A stretch of 64,000 nucleotides of DNA from Halobacteriovorax sp. Its GTDB lineage: Bacteria; Bdellovibrionota; Bacteriovoracia; Bacteriovoracales; Bacteriovoracaceae. Position 1 is the first letter of the stretch, and each line of letters begins with the position of its first letter. This document shows positions 9,377 to 19,800 of the stretch, one piece after another. The stretch covers positions 19,912 through 83,911 of the forward strand of contig JAIFLR010000016.1 of the NCBI GenBank assembly GCA_020048985.1. Direction: 5' to 3'. Under the pieces are notes generated by a model, which saw nothing but the letters and a program-made list of their open reading frames with translations, searched no databases and was not told where the DNA came from. Both the position numbers and the translations under genes were made by a program.

Positions 9377-10843
9377 TTAAAACTTAAACTGTTTAGTAAT
9401 TATTTTGCCGTTCTTCATTTCGACGTTTACATGACCGTCAACCACAGTTCCAGGAGTAAGTTTTAACACTATTCCGAACCCAGTTGAACGATTGAACGTT
9501 TGCATAGAATTGAGTCCACTGTTCTCAAAAACATATTCAACACTTTTTACGTCTTGTTCAGTTGCTATTGAAATTGAATATTTACCTTTATTAAGTTCAG
9601 AGAACACAACTTCAACTTGTGCACTATCTATGTCGCTAGATCTGACATCACCTAAAGCAACTCGTTCAAGGTCGTTCAGTTTCTTTAAAGCGTCATAGTG
9701 AGCAGCAACCATTTCTCTGAAATCTTTGAGGTAAAGGATTCCAGTCTCAACCAAGCGGTCAAGAGCGATTTCTTTAGCATTGAATTTTGCAAACTCAGAT
9801 TCAAAGAAAAGAGCCGTATCGTTGAATACAACTTCTTCGCTTGTAAAATGGTCAAGGGTGCGATGAAATGAGTTGTTGAGAATGTATGACTGATTGGCCA
9901 AAGTAACTTCAACTTGTTCTCTATTTAGTTTAGCTTGATCAATTTTTGAACCGGCAACTTGAATGCGTCCCCAGTATCCAAAACCAATCCCACTAAAAGA
10001 AAGAACTGACCAAGCAGTAGAGTTCTTTGCACGAGAGGCTGCAGTAATCATATAGTCAGCGGCAACGATTTCTGGCGATCTGTCCAAGGCATTTAGTTTT
10101 ATAATTTCAGCACTTAGCCCGAACTCACTAGGATTTAAAAATGTGCCTTCAGTCTGAAGTTCAATTGACTTAGCCATTGAGGGCATTTGGGAAATCATAG
10201 TATTAAAAGCAGCTTTTTCAGCACTCAAATACCCAGAAAACTTGAGACAGATGTCACGCAAGTCAAGCATACGAAGTTCGATAGAGCGAAGCTCCTGCTC
10301 AGTACTGAGACCAAGCATGACTCTTTCTTCTGTGACTTTATACAAAGTCTCCAAAAGAATGATCTCCATTTTTCCAACTTTCAGAGCACTCTCTTCTTTA
10401 AGCACGTTGTAATAAAGATGAGCCACCTGGTTTTTGATATTCTCTTTCAAGGCATCGTTGCTGTATTGCTGGGCCATGCTCATGTTCTTTTCAGATTGAA
10501 CATTGTAGATCTTCGATGGAAGACTAGTCACAAGCTCAATTAAAACAAGAGGGTTCCAGATATTGAGGAAATACATTGCAGCAACAGTACCTAATCCATA
10601 AGGAAAGTACTGAGCTCTCGCCTCTCCAATCTTTTTCTGTGCTTGAAGGAGTTTTTCATAGGATATCTGAAGATCAATTTGGTCGTTTACGACAAGATTG
10701 TTAACTTGTTTTAAAGTTAAAGCCTCTTTTTTAGGAGCAAGTACTCCGTAAGCATTTTGAGGCAAATTCAAGTGCAAGTCATTCGTTCTACCTTGTAAAG
10801 GTAGAAGCAGGGCGACTGCAACCAATATTATATTTTTATACAT
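9377..10843 (-). CDS. TolC-like outer membrane channel protein (copy 1)
   Basis: Protein of 488 aa with a signal peptide ending near LLPLQGRT. It has long helical segments typical of the outer membrane efflux protein (OEP/TolC) family, including the paired pattern YEKLLQAQKKIGEARAQYFP near the N terminus. After the last helix pair it carries about 90 extra residues predicted to be beta-rich (VEYVFENSGLNSMQTFNR onward, ending EMKNGKIITKQFKF). No inner-membrane or adaptor partner gene is adjacent. It is paralogous in layout to the next gene. TolC assignment rests on the helical pattern and is fairly sure; the transported substrate is unknown. Confidence 0.75.
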   Translation of the reverse strand: MYKNIILVAVALLLPLQGRTNDLHLNLPQNAYGVLAPKKEALTLKQVNNLVVNDQIDLQISYEKLLQAQKKIGEARAQYFPYGLGTVAAMYFLNIWNPLVLIELVTSLPSKIYNVQSEKNMSMAQQYSNDALKENIKNQVAHLYYNVLKEESALKVGKMEIILLETLYKVTEERVMLGLSTEQELRSIELRMLDLRDICLKFSGYLSAEKAAFNTMISQMPSMAKSIELQTEGTFLNPSEFGLSAEIIKLNALDRSPEIVAADYMITAASRAKNSTAWSVLSFSGIGFGYWGRIQVAGSKIDQAKLNREQVEVTLANQSYILNNSFHRTLDHFTSEEVVFNDTALFFESEFAKFNAKEIALDRLVETGILYLKDFREMVAAHYDALKKLNDLERVALGDVRSSDIDSAQVEVVFSELNKGKYSISIATEQDVKSVEYVFENSGLNSMQTFNRSTGFGIVLKLTPGTVVDGHVNVEMKNGKIITKQFKF

Positions 10844-10883
10844 CCGATACTCCAGGCTAATTTATAAAGAGGTGGCCAAATAA

Positions 10884-12320
10884 TTATTCTACAATTACCA
10901 GCTCTTCCTTCGTGATGACATCTCCTGAAACCAATTGAATTTTCGCAGTGACTTTATATTCACCCTTCTCAAACGCTTTAAAATAAAGTGTAAGATTCGT
11001 ATCAATGGCAAGCATTCTAGATTCAGTAATAAGGTTTTCCACTGAGTAAGTTACAGAGAAAATGTCGGCCATAAGTTCTTTTTCAGCATCAACTGAAATC
11101 CAAACTCTCTTAGCACCTCTTCTGGTTGTTTCCTCAGACTTTACTAAATGAAGTTGCTGATAATCTTCAACTGATATGTTACTAAGACTTGAATCAAGGC
11201 CCAAAAGACGTTTAAGCTGAGCAACCTTGATAGTTCTTTCCATTTCAAGTTTAGCCAGACCGCGCTCTTCACTTGCAACTTCATTTTTTGACTCATAATA
11301 TTTTGTAAAAGAGACAACATTGTTTAAAAACAGTTCTGTTGTTCTCTCATCCATTTTCTTAACAGCTTCAATAACTTGCTTCTGGAGTGCAATTCTTTGA
11401 TCCAAGATATCCAAAGCTTCATAAGCTGAATAAACTTGATTTTTAATTTTTACAGCGATTTGCTCCGCTTGTAGTTCAATCACTCTCGATTTAGATTTCT
11501 CAATTGACAGTACTGCTCCGTAGTCAAAACCAATCCCGTTAAAACTAATGAAAGACCATCTTTTAGAAGAAACCATATAACGAGCTGCTTCCGACTGATA
11601 TGAGTTACTCAAAAGCTCAGTTGAGTTATTAACAGCTAGTTCAGCACCCAATTCAGCATTAGCAGGAATAACAGTCAAATCTTCAGCAGGAAGTGCTCCA
11701 AGAACTAATTCTTCTTTTGGAGACCGATTCAAGGCGATAAGGAGTGCTTGTTTTTCAGCAATAATAAGTGAATCAAGCATGTAGATATCTTGCTTGTGCT
11801 GAAGAAGAAGTCTTCGGGCCGAGAAAACATCTGCAGCGGTAGCAACACCAAGTTCTTCTTTCTTTTTAACTTCTTCGTAGGCTTCGTTTAGAAGTGATTC
11901 TTGCTTTTTAAGTGAAACCATTAGTGATTCGTGATGCTTCAAATTCACGAAGTTTACTGTTAATCCTTCAAGGATATTGAGCTTGATAGATTCAGTTGTG
12001 AATTTCTCTGCAACTCTTAATTCCTTGCTCGCCTGATAAGCAAACCAGTCCGTTGGAGTAGGGATCACCGATTGCAAAATTGCGAGAGTAGCATTTATGT
12101 TAATAAGATTGATGTTAGCGGCTGGAAGGAATTGTCCAAGAGCTACCGAAACATTTTTCTGGGCCTGGTAGTACTTCTCATATTGAATTTTAATATCAAC
12201 ATTCTCATCCAGAACTTCTTTTCTAAGATCCTTGAGTGCTAGTTCTACTTTAGCAAATGATTGCGCTGCGATCATTAACGTGGCCAGAACCAGAAAACAC
12301 TTCAATGCTGTATTCCTCAT
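10884..12320 (-). CDS. TolC-like outer membrane channel protein (copy 2)
   Basis: Protein of 478 aa with a signal peptide ending near IAAQSFAK. N-terminal helix pair YEKYYQAQKNVSVALGQFLP matches the same position in the neighbouring gene, and a second OEP-type repeat with VVSFTKYYESKNEVASEER lies near residue 330. About 85 residues at the C terminus form a predicted beta-sandwich-like extension (ISVDAEKELMADIFS to VITKEELVIVE). An AAGGGAG ribosome site supports the start. It is the first gene of a three-gene unit with the second TolC-like gene and the secreted repeat protein. The 220-bp gap upstream presumably holds the promoter, though I could not fix its elements. Confidence 0.77.
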   Translation of the reverse strand: MRNTALKCFLVLATLMIAAQSFAKVELALKDLRKEVLDENVDIKIQYEKYYQAQKNVSVALGQFLPAANINLININATLAILQSVIPTPTDWFAYQASKELRVAEKFTTESIKLNILEGLTVNFVNLKHHESLMVSLKKQESLLNEAYEEVKKKEELGVATAADVFSARRLLLQHKQDIYMLDSLIIAEKQALLIALNRSPKEELVLGALPAEDLTVIPANAELGAELAVNNSTELLSNSYQSEAARYMVSSKRWSFISFNGIGFDYGAVLSIEKSKSRVIELQAEQIAVKIKNQVYSAYEALDILDQRIALQKQVIEAVKKMDERTTELFLNNVVSFTKYYESKNEVASEERGLAKLEMERTIKVAQLKRLLGLDSSLSNISVEDYQQLHLVKSEETTRRGAKRVWISVDAEKELMADIFSVTYSVENLITESRMLAIDTNLTLYFKAFEKGEYKVTAKIQLVSGDVITKEELVIVE

Positions 12321-12540
12321 AAAATGGGACTCCCTTAATCAGTTTAAAAAACGGGTGAGAAATATATCAAGTAACGCAACCTTACCACTGAATTCGCCTT
12401 AATTTTTACCTATAGGTTGTTTTTTACCCGCTCTAAAGCTGTAATTCATTAACGCTGAATATCTACATTTTCAATTAAGATGAGTGTGTAATTAATACAC
12501 AGAGATTGGTTTCAAAAAGGATTGGACCGGGGGTTAAATT

Positions 12541-13602
12541 CTAGTCGTTTATTTGAGTCGCAGGAGCGTAAATCTGGTTAAAAGACGCCCACTCCTTGGC
12601 GAATAGAGCCTTCTTTTGGGTCCAAACAAAATCAGGTCTCACATCGCTGATCCAGTCTCCACCAATAATTGCTCCGTCCTTGTTCAAGTCGAGGTAATAC
12701 TCGTAGGTATTCTGGGCATATTCTGCAGCTTCAGTATTGAGAACGGGGCCAAATTTAGGAGCAATGGCCGCGGCATATGTCACTATGGTTTCAACATGCA
12801 GGCGCTTCATAGTTCCAGGGGCCGATGTCTCTGAAGGCCCAGTTTCACTTCTGCTAGTTGACTGATAATTAACTGCAATGTGGTTCCAAACCTCTAGGTA
12901 TCGGTCAATATCAGCAATAAAACCAACACCTTTAAGACCTAATTTGTTTGCGAGAATCAAGTGGAAGGATCCCGCATTTAAATCATCGCATGATGACTGA
13001 GACCTGCGTGAAATTCTTGAGGTTGCATTAAAGTTACATCGACTTCCAACCAAAATGACAGGCGTGGAAACCACATTCGCGTAATAAAAGGACATTAGGG
13101 CGGCGACATCACTGGAATAAAAGTGAACCGAAATCCCATGTGGATTAACCAAGGTTACCGAAGCTGGTTCAGGATGATTCAAGGCTGCCGGAGCATAGCC
13201 ATGACAAATCCCGTGCCACTGGTTATCAGTTGGAGCAACCCTGCTTAATACATTTTTAACAGTAGGGTACTTATAGTTTCCGTTGTATATGTCAAATTTC
13301 TCGGCCGGTGATAGCTCATCAATTTCATGGGGTTCAAGCTTCTTCAGATCAGATAAACTGAGAAGTTTGTAGGTAAAATTTTGAGGATTAGCAGCACTCC
13401 ACCTATGAGCAATACCCCCTATATAATTGGCCCAGTGACTTCCTGGCCACCCAAGTCTTTGATCTTTTAACAGTCCTTCTTGAGGTAAATCAAGAATTCT
13501 CGTTTGGAAATCGGGATCCATTTTCATGGGGTTATTGGCGGAGTCCCAGCTCGCAGAGAAAGCCGTTGAGATAATGATGACTGAGAAAAATATGAAATTC
13601 AT
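12541..13602 (-). CDS. Secreted transglutaminase-elicitor-like protein
   Basis: Protein of 353 aa with a signal peptide ending near ISTAFSAS. The segment WHGICHGYAPAAL with Cys133 strongly resembles the catalytic-cysteine motif of the transglutaminase elicitor family known from oomycetes and some marine bacteria. His214 in AGSFHLILANK and Asp231 or Asp233 in FIADIDRYLEVWNH could complete a Cys-His-Asp triad. Such enzymes cross-link proteins through glutamine and lysine side chains; here the activity is inferred from motif spacing only. No strong ribosome site is seen. It stands alone between the TolC-like unit and the NRPS operon, on the same strand. Confidence 0.6.
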   Translation of the reverse strand: MNFIFFSVIIISTAFSASWDSANNPMKMDPDFQTRILDLPQEGLLKDQRLGWPGSHWANYIGGIAHRWSAANPQNFTYKLLSLSDLKKLEPHEIDELSPAEKFDIYNGNYKYPTVKNVLSRVAPTDNQWHGICHGYAPAALNHPEPASVTLVNPHGISVHFYSSDVAALMSFYYANVVSTPVILVGSRCNFNATSRISRRSQSSCDDLNAGSFHLILANKLGLKGVGFIADIDRYLEVWNHIAVNYQSTSRSETGPSETSAPGTMKRLHVETIVTYAAAIAPKFGPVLNTEAAEYAQNTYEYYLDLNKDGAIIGGDWISDVRPDFVWTQKKALFAKEWASFNQIYAPATQIND

Positions 13603-13675
13603 AAAACTAGGAATTAAGCGTTTGGGCGGTAAGTTGCAACCGATTTGAAGGTGAATGTAAATATTTCAATGCTTT

Positions 13676-16600
13676 CTAGTGTCGGATCGAATGCAGGCTT
13701 TCTAAATGCCCATCTAGCTGATTCGCAAAATCCTTGAAAACGAAGCTCGAATTGGGTCTAAGAATATTCTCCGAAGATGACCATGACCCAGCTTTCACGG
13801 CCTGCATAAACTTTGTAGCCGAAAGCCCTTGACCAGACGGTACGGCCTGTTTAGCTATGGCCTCTTCCAAGACCATTAATTTTCTAAAAGTGCTTAATCC
13901 TTCCACAGCGAGGGCAAATCTGAGTGTCGGGTTTAGTTTTCCATCCGAGGTTGGCATAAACATCGTGACATCACTCTCACGCCCATCCATATCGTAATAT
14001 GGAAAATTATTTGAGGAGCTGCTATGCCACTCAAGATAGTGGGAAAGACCTCTTGATCTCGAATAATACAAACCAGGTCCAAAGGTAAAGCGAGGATCAT
14101 CTAGATTGCCAGGCGAGGCATTATAACTCCCCCACTTCTGACTCTTGCTTACTCCACCTATTTGATTCTTTGTGACATTTGAATAAAATCCGTATTTAAA
14201 ATAGGATCTTAATTCCCTGGTTAGTGAATCTGATAAGGAACTAAACCCACCCAAATCTAAAAATGGGAATTTGGTCCTTAGTTTCTTGGCCAGCGATATA
14301 TCTTCACTTATCTTATCGCTATACCCTCCAGCTTCATCACTAAAAGTATGAACAATGACAGGCATACCAGGTCCATTAAGATATGAACTAAGCAAAGGGG
14401 AAACTTTACTGAAAAATTGGTCTTCAGTGACTCCATTTGGGATTAAAGATCCATCCAGAAATTGCTGAGGAAATTTTCCTCCATAAGAAAAGTAAACTTT
14501 CGACATGCCTGCTCTATTGGCCGCGGTCATTGCCTGATCTATGAGTGTCGTATCTAGTCTCCAAGAATCACCTTCGACAATTAATTTAACTTCTGGCAAC
14601 CCACTAAAAGTGGTGAATCCGGACTCACCCAATATGCGAATCGCCTCGTGACGAAAATCCTTACGTATTTTTTCAAGTTTTGGATCATTAAAGTATGAGT
14701 AATTTATGGGATCTGGTCCAAAAAACCCGACAGGAAAATCAATTACCGGCAAAGAATAATCTAAGACTTTAACCTCTACAGGATACTCCTCCCGTACTTT
14801 ACCGGAGCGTAAACTGATTTTTCCAGAGTAGAGACCCGGTTCTGTCCCTGGCCTAATGTTAATAGAAAGATAGATATATTTTGAGACTCCGCTTTCAATG
14901 TCAACTTTGGCTTTTGTAATCTTTTTCAAATACTTACCGGCAACTAGATATGTTTCATGGTTTAGATCTGGAGAAATATATTGAGGAATAAGCTCAAAAG
15001 CCTCAATAGCTTCTTTAGGTATATTTTTTCCATTCTTATCTTTCAATTCAGTGAAGTTCCATTCAACGCCTTCGGTCCCCCTGACTTGAACCATTTGATA
15101 TGGTTTTTCTCCATATCCCCCCTGAAACTTAAGTGAACTGTTAGAGGCTTTATTAAGATCACCGGGCCTTAAAAGGAGTGAGGCATCAACGATTGTAGCA
15201 GTACGCTGACTTTTTTCCCGGAGCAGAGATTTAACCGCAATTGGCCTCGTCATCCAATCAAATTCAAGCTTTGATCGCTTGTCTTGATCATTTAAAAACT
15301 TGCGTGCCTCTTGTTCATGACTAACATGCCAAATGACCAGGGTATTGAGACTTATTCCTGTTGCATCCCCTTCGAATTTCATGTCCAACTCACCATTTGT
15401 TATAGTGAATGACAAATCGATGGGTTTAAAAATCTTTTTTAAATACAAGTCATAAGGATGATCATTCTTATTTGGGATAACTGTTTCAAACTGAAGTAAA
15501 TCGTTTAGAAAATCTCGAGCGAAGGGACGTGATTCTTTGAAGACTGGTATTTCATTGATATAAATAGTTCTATCTTTCCAGAAGGATGGATCCCAATAGC
15601 CTAAACGATCGGCAACGAGCTTAAGACGATATTTCCCGTTAGGTAGTTTCACTTTAAAATGACCATCCAAGAGACCAATCGAATATCGAAGAGAGTTTGC
15701 CGCCCACTGTGAGTCTTCAACACGCCAGAAACGAGGGGCAGAAAAACCGAAGCCTCGCTCACTATGATATAAGTCTTGGGAAGTTACTTTTTGAAACCCA
15801 GAAACCTCATTGTCTTTATGCGAGGTAAAATCAAAAGCATATAGTCCATCTGGAGGGACTGGAGAGGGATTAAACGACAACTTAATATTATCAATAAAAT
15901 ATTTCGAAGATGGGTTATATTTCTGGTTTGCATCTACAACGAGGAATATTTTCTTTATGTTAGATCGATCTAAGGGCCTTGCGAATCGGTGAGAACCTCT
16001 TTCCCCTAGAAATTGAGTTAATGAAAAATTCAGATGATTCCAACCTGGGGCCAAATGAGTTTTATGATTAAGCTGTGACCAATAGTTCACAGAAAGTTTA
16101 TCTCCAAGAGTGAGGTAAAACTCTACAAAATAATTGTTTCCGTTAAATACATCTAACTCAATTCGGTCATAATTGGACCAGTTTCCTTTGAGGTAATTAC
16201 TGGGATCAAAATTATAATACTCACGGGAACTAATCGATCCCATCTTCTTCCCAGATTGATCTGAAGCAGTACTAAAAGGGTGGGAAGGTTTATTTTTGTC
16301 GAAATCGAGAAGAATGATTTCTGCACTTTTCTTCGTTTCCTTTTGCGACTTCACAAGATTTCGTTTCAGTGCAGTAGGCTCGGAGATGATGATACTGCCT
16401 ATAGGTTTAATTACAGGTTCAATAGAAAGATCATCTATCCAGACCTGCCCTGGTGACCTCAGCCTAAACCAGATGGAAAGATTGTTTTTAACAGTATTTA
16501 CAGTATATTCAATCTTTCTCCACTCATAGCTTCCGTGAAGACTCAGAAAAACATTTTCAGTCCCTTTACCACTATCAAAAAAATGCCAAAAGGAGCTGCC

Positions 16601-16885
16601 TTCAGTGTGAGGCTGGACGTCTTGAGCCCTAACGAAAGCTGTTACTTTATATAGTCCAGGCCGAAGGTTGTTCCAGTTATAGTGAATCGTCTGAGCTTCA
16701 CCCCAGTCAGAGGATAGCCACAGACTTCCTGCTTTGGTATGGCCAACTTTGGGATCATGGCCACCAAGGCCAGTCCCCCACGTTCCCCAGCTTTCTATAC
16801 TGTTGTCGAAAGAAAAAGAATGGGCCTTCAAACCCGATATCTGAGAGAGAAACAATATAGAGAAAATTAAAAGGAAGCTTTTCAT
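13676..16885 (-). CDS. Secreted DUF4091/GH123-like multidomain protein
   Basis: Protein of 1069 aa with a signal peptide ending near ISGLKAHS. Residues about 25-160 look like a carbohydrate-binding jelly roll, residues 180-350 like a second one, and residues 350-530 like a third beta domain. The region around 690-740 (GTEPGLYSGKISLRSG, then VEVKVLDYSLP) resembles the N-terminal lead-in of GH123/DUF4091 proteins. The C-terminal part, with FPYYDMDGRES and GKLNPTLRFALAVEG, resembles DUF4091. A role in glycan binding or hydrolysis outside the cell is inferred. Its ATG overlaps the NRPS stop codon (ATGA), so it is translationally coupled to the assembly line. Confidence 0.65.
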   Translation of the reverse strand: MKSFLLIFSILFLSQISGLKAHSFSFDNSIESWGTWGTGLGGHDPKVGHTKAGSLWLSSDWGEAQTIHYNWNNLRPGLYKVTAFVRAQDVQPHTEGSSFWHFFDSGKGTENVFLSLHGSYEWRKIEYTVNTVKNNLSIWFRLRSPGQVWIDDLSIEPVIKPIGSIIISEPTALKRNLVKSQKETKKSAEIILLDFDKNKPSHPFSTASDQSGKKMGSISSREYYNFDPSNYLKGNWSNYDRIELDVFNGNNYFVEFYLTLGDKLSVNYWSQLNHKTHLAPGWNHLNFSLTQFLGERGSHRFARPLDRSNIKKIFLVVDANQKYNPSSKYFIDNIKLSFNPSPVPPDGLYAFDFTSHKDNEVSGFQKVTSQDLYHSERGFGFSAPRFWRVEDSQWAANSLRYSIGLLDGHFKVKLPNGKYRLKLVADRLGYWDPSFWKDRTIYINEIPVFKESRPFARDFLNDLLQFETVIPNKNDHPYDLYLKKIFKPIDLSFTITNGELDMKFEGDATGISLNTLVIWHVSHEQEARKFLNDQDKRSKLEFDWMTRPIAVKSLLREKSQRTATIVDASLLLRPGDLNKASNSSLKFQGGYGEKPYQMVQVRGTEGVEWNFTELKDKNGKNIPKEAIEAFELIPQYISPDLNHETYLVAGKYLKKITKAKVDIESGVSKYIYLSINIRPGTEPGLYSGKISLRSGKVREEYPVEVKVLDYSLPVIDFPVGFFGPDPINYSYFNDPKLEKIRKDFRHEAIRILGESGFTTFSGLPEVKLIVEGDSWRLDTTLIDQAMTAANRAGMSKVYFSYGGKFPQQFLDGSLIPNGVTEDQFFSKVSPLLSSYLNGPGMPVIVHTFSDEAGGYSDKISEDISLAKKLRTKFPFLDLGGFSSLSDSLTRELRSYFKYGFYSNVTKNQIGGVSKSQKWGSYNASPGNLDDPRFTFGPGLYYSRSRGLSHYLEWHSSSSNNFPYYDMDGRESDVTMFMPTSDGKLNPTLRFALAVEGLSTFRKLMVLEEAIAKQAVPSGQGLSATKFMQAVKAGSWSSSENILRPNSSFVFKDFANQLDGHLESLHSIRH

Positions 16886-19800
16886 ACTAGTTTTGACAAA
16901 ACCTTGACCAGCTGAGGACTCTCAATAAAGTCTCCGTGGGTTCCCTCTATTTCATAAGTCGAAATTTTACCAGCGATTGTATTAGACCATCCCATCTTGG
17001 GGTCACTATACCAACCGGATGGCTTTAATTTTCCCCGGATGAGGTGGAGATCACCGTCATAAACTTGAGCCTTATATTTCCAAAGAGCTCTATAGTTACT
17101 CATCTCAACGTTAAAAAGTCTTATCTCCAGTGGAAGTTGTGCCCCGATGAGATTAAACAGTGCGCTTCGAATCTTATTAAACAACATTTTCCTTCTATAG
17201 AAAAAAGAGGTTTTGAGATTTTGCCAGTAACTGCGTTCACTTTTATCGTAGACCTTGATGTTTACATTAGGTCCAAAAGTATCAAACATCACAAGTTTTT
17301 CGACCTTGTCGCCCATCTTGAGTAACTGCTGAGCAACTTCAAGAGCAATCATGCCCCCCATGGATCCACCCGAGAGATAATATGGTCCCTGTGATTGAAC
17401 CGCTTTCATCTCGAGGATGTAGGATCTCGCCATTTCTTCAATGGAATTGGCCATTGGATGAATACCATCCATCCCTCGCGATTGAAGGCCAATAAGGGGA
17501 CGATTTTCACCAACGGCAGGAACAAGTGACATATAATTCAAAACATTACCACCTACTCCATGGAAACAAAAAATGGGATTTTTACTCCCTGAAGCTTTAA
17601 GAGAAACTAGTGATAAATATGCATTCGGCATTAAAGCTGACCCAGCGATCGATTGCTGCGGGCCAGCCAACTTGAGTTTTACGGCTTCAACGAAGGCTTG
17701 AAAATCGGCAGCTTCCAAAAGAAGACTCAGAGGCAAGCTAATTTTATATTTGGCAGCGATTTTGGAAAAAAGTTGAACCGCTAATAATGAATTGCCACCA
17801 ATATTAAAAAAGTTGTCCTTGGGCCCGATGTTGGGAAGACTTAATACCTCAATCCATACCAATCTCAAATCCTCATAGATTTGAGATTCAATAGGAAGAG
17901 TGGCCGGAACTGGAGAAGCTACAGTCGTTGATGACTGTTCTTTGGTCTCAACAAATTTTGTCCCAAGGGACTTTTTATCAATTTTTCCGTTGAGTGTTTT
18001 AGGTAGATTCTCTAAAACCACAAAGTGAGACGGGATCATGTATTTAGGAAGTAGTTCACCAAGACTTTCTCTTAGTGTTTTCTCATCTAACGGTTTTTGG
18101 TTATTTAAAACTAAAAACGCAATTATACGAACGTCCCCTGGTCTCGTCTCTTTTGTAATGACGGCATTTTCTTTAATTGCTGAAACTTTACTGATTACGG
18201 CTTCAATCTCACCTAGTTCAATCCTATAGCCGCGAACTTTGACTTGCCCATCTTGGCGGCCAAGGCATTCAATTTCACCATCACAGGTAAACCTAGCAAA
18301 ATCTCCAGTCGCATACATTTTCTGTCCAGGCACGAATGGATTTAGAATAAATCTCTCAGCAGTCAAATCAGGTCTCTTAAAGTAGCCCTCGGCAAGTCCT
18401 AGACCACCAATGAATAACTCACCAGGCGCACCAATAGGAGCCAGATTTAACCCTTCGTCCAGAACGTAGGTAAAAGTATTATCGATGGGACGGCCAATGG
18501 TCACATTGAGGTCAGTAGACGCTAATTTTTTACAAGTTGACCAAACAGTTGTCTCAGTGGGCCCATACATGTTCCAAACAGAGCCACAAAGTGAAATAAG
18601 TTTTTGGGCTAGATCAATGGGAAATGCTTCTCCCCCGCAAAGGACTTTAAAGCGACTCCCTCCAGACCAACCTGCAGCAAGCAAAAGTCTCCATGTAGAG
18701 GGAGTTGCTTGCATGACATTAATATTATGTTTTTCAATAATATTTTTCAAGGCCCGTCCATCGATAACGTCGAAACTTGAAGCTAAGAATAGTGCAGCAC
18801 CTTGTGATAGAGGAAGATAAAGTTCCAATGTCGCAATATCAAAACTTAAAGTGGTTACTGCTAGAAGTTTGTCGTCGGTCTTTAATCCGGGAGCTTTCGC
18901 CATTGACACTACAAAATTTGCGAGAGCGCCGTGTGAAACCTGCACCCCTTTAGGTTTACCAGTACTACCAGAGGTATAGATGACGTACATGGTGTCGCTG
19001 AGGTTTGAGGAAATTTGAGGATTTGAAGCTGAAACGTGAGGATCCCCTATTAAATCGTCAATCAAAGTAGAGTTACCGAAACGTGAGAAACGAGGTGCAA
19101 GTGTTGGTTCTGTAATTAAAATCTTAGGAACTGAACTTTCTATCATGTAATCAAGTCGGTCTTGGGGAAACGCTGGATCCAGCGGGACGTACCCTGCACC
19201 TGACTTCAAGATTCCCAATAGGGCGATCATCATATTTATGTCACGAGATAATGAAACTCCAACTAGGTCCCCCGGCTTGATCCCTCTAGTGATCAAACTA
19301 TTAGCAACTCTATTAGACAGTGTATCCAGATCCTTATAGTTAATCGATTTATTTGAACTCTCAACCGCCAAGTGCAAAGGGAACTTTTCTGCCATTAATT
19401 CAAACATCTTATGAAATGGAATTAAGGAGTTTGTACTCACATGAGTATTGTTCCAATTCTTGAGGAGAAGTTGAGACTGAGAAGGGGGAAGAACGGATTG
19501 TCGAATTAAAGGCACATTTATGTTTGCCGTAAGATTTGTCAGAAGATTCATGAAACAATCATATAACCTTTCAATTGTGACTTCTTTAAAAAGGTCTTTT
19601 CGGTATTCAAAAGCACCTTCAATTTTCTTATCATTAGCTTTTACCCATAAATCTAAATCTGTATGAGTTGAGGCTTTATCAATATTAATCTGAGTGTATG
19701 GAAACCCATTAATAATGGCTTCACGGTTATTAACGTCCTGGTAGGAAAAAAAGGTCTGAAAAATAGCAGTTCTACCGGCGTCTCTGGCGTAATCGACATT

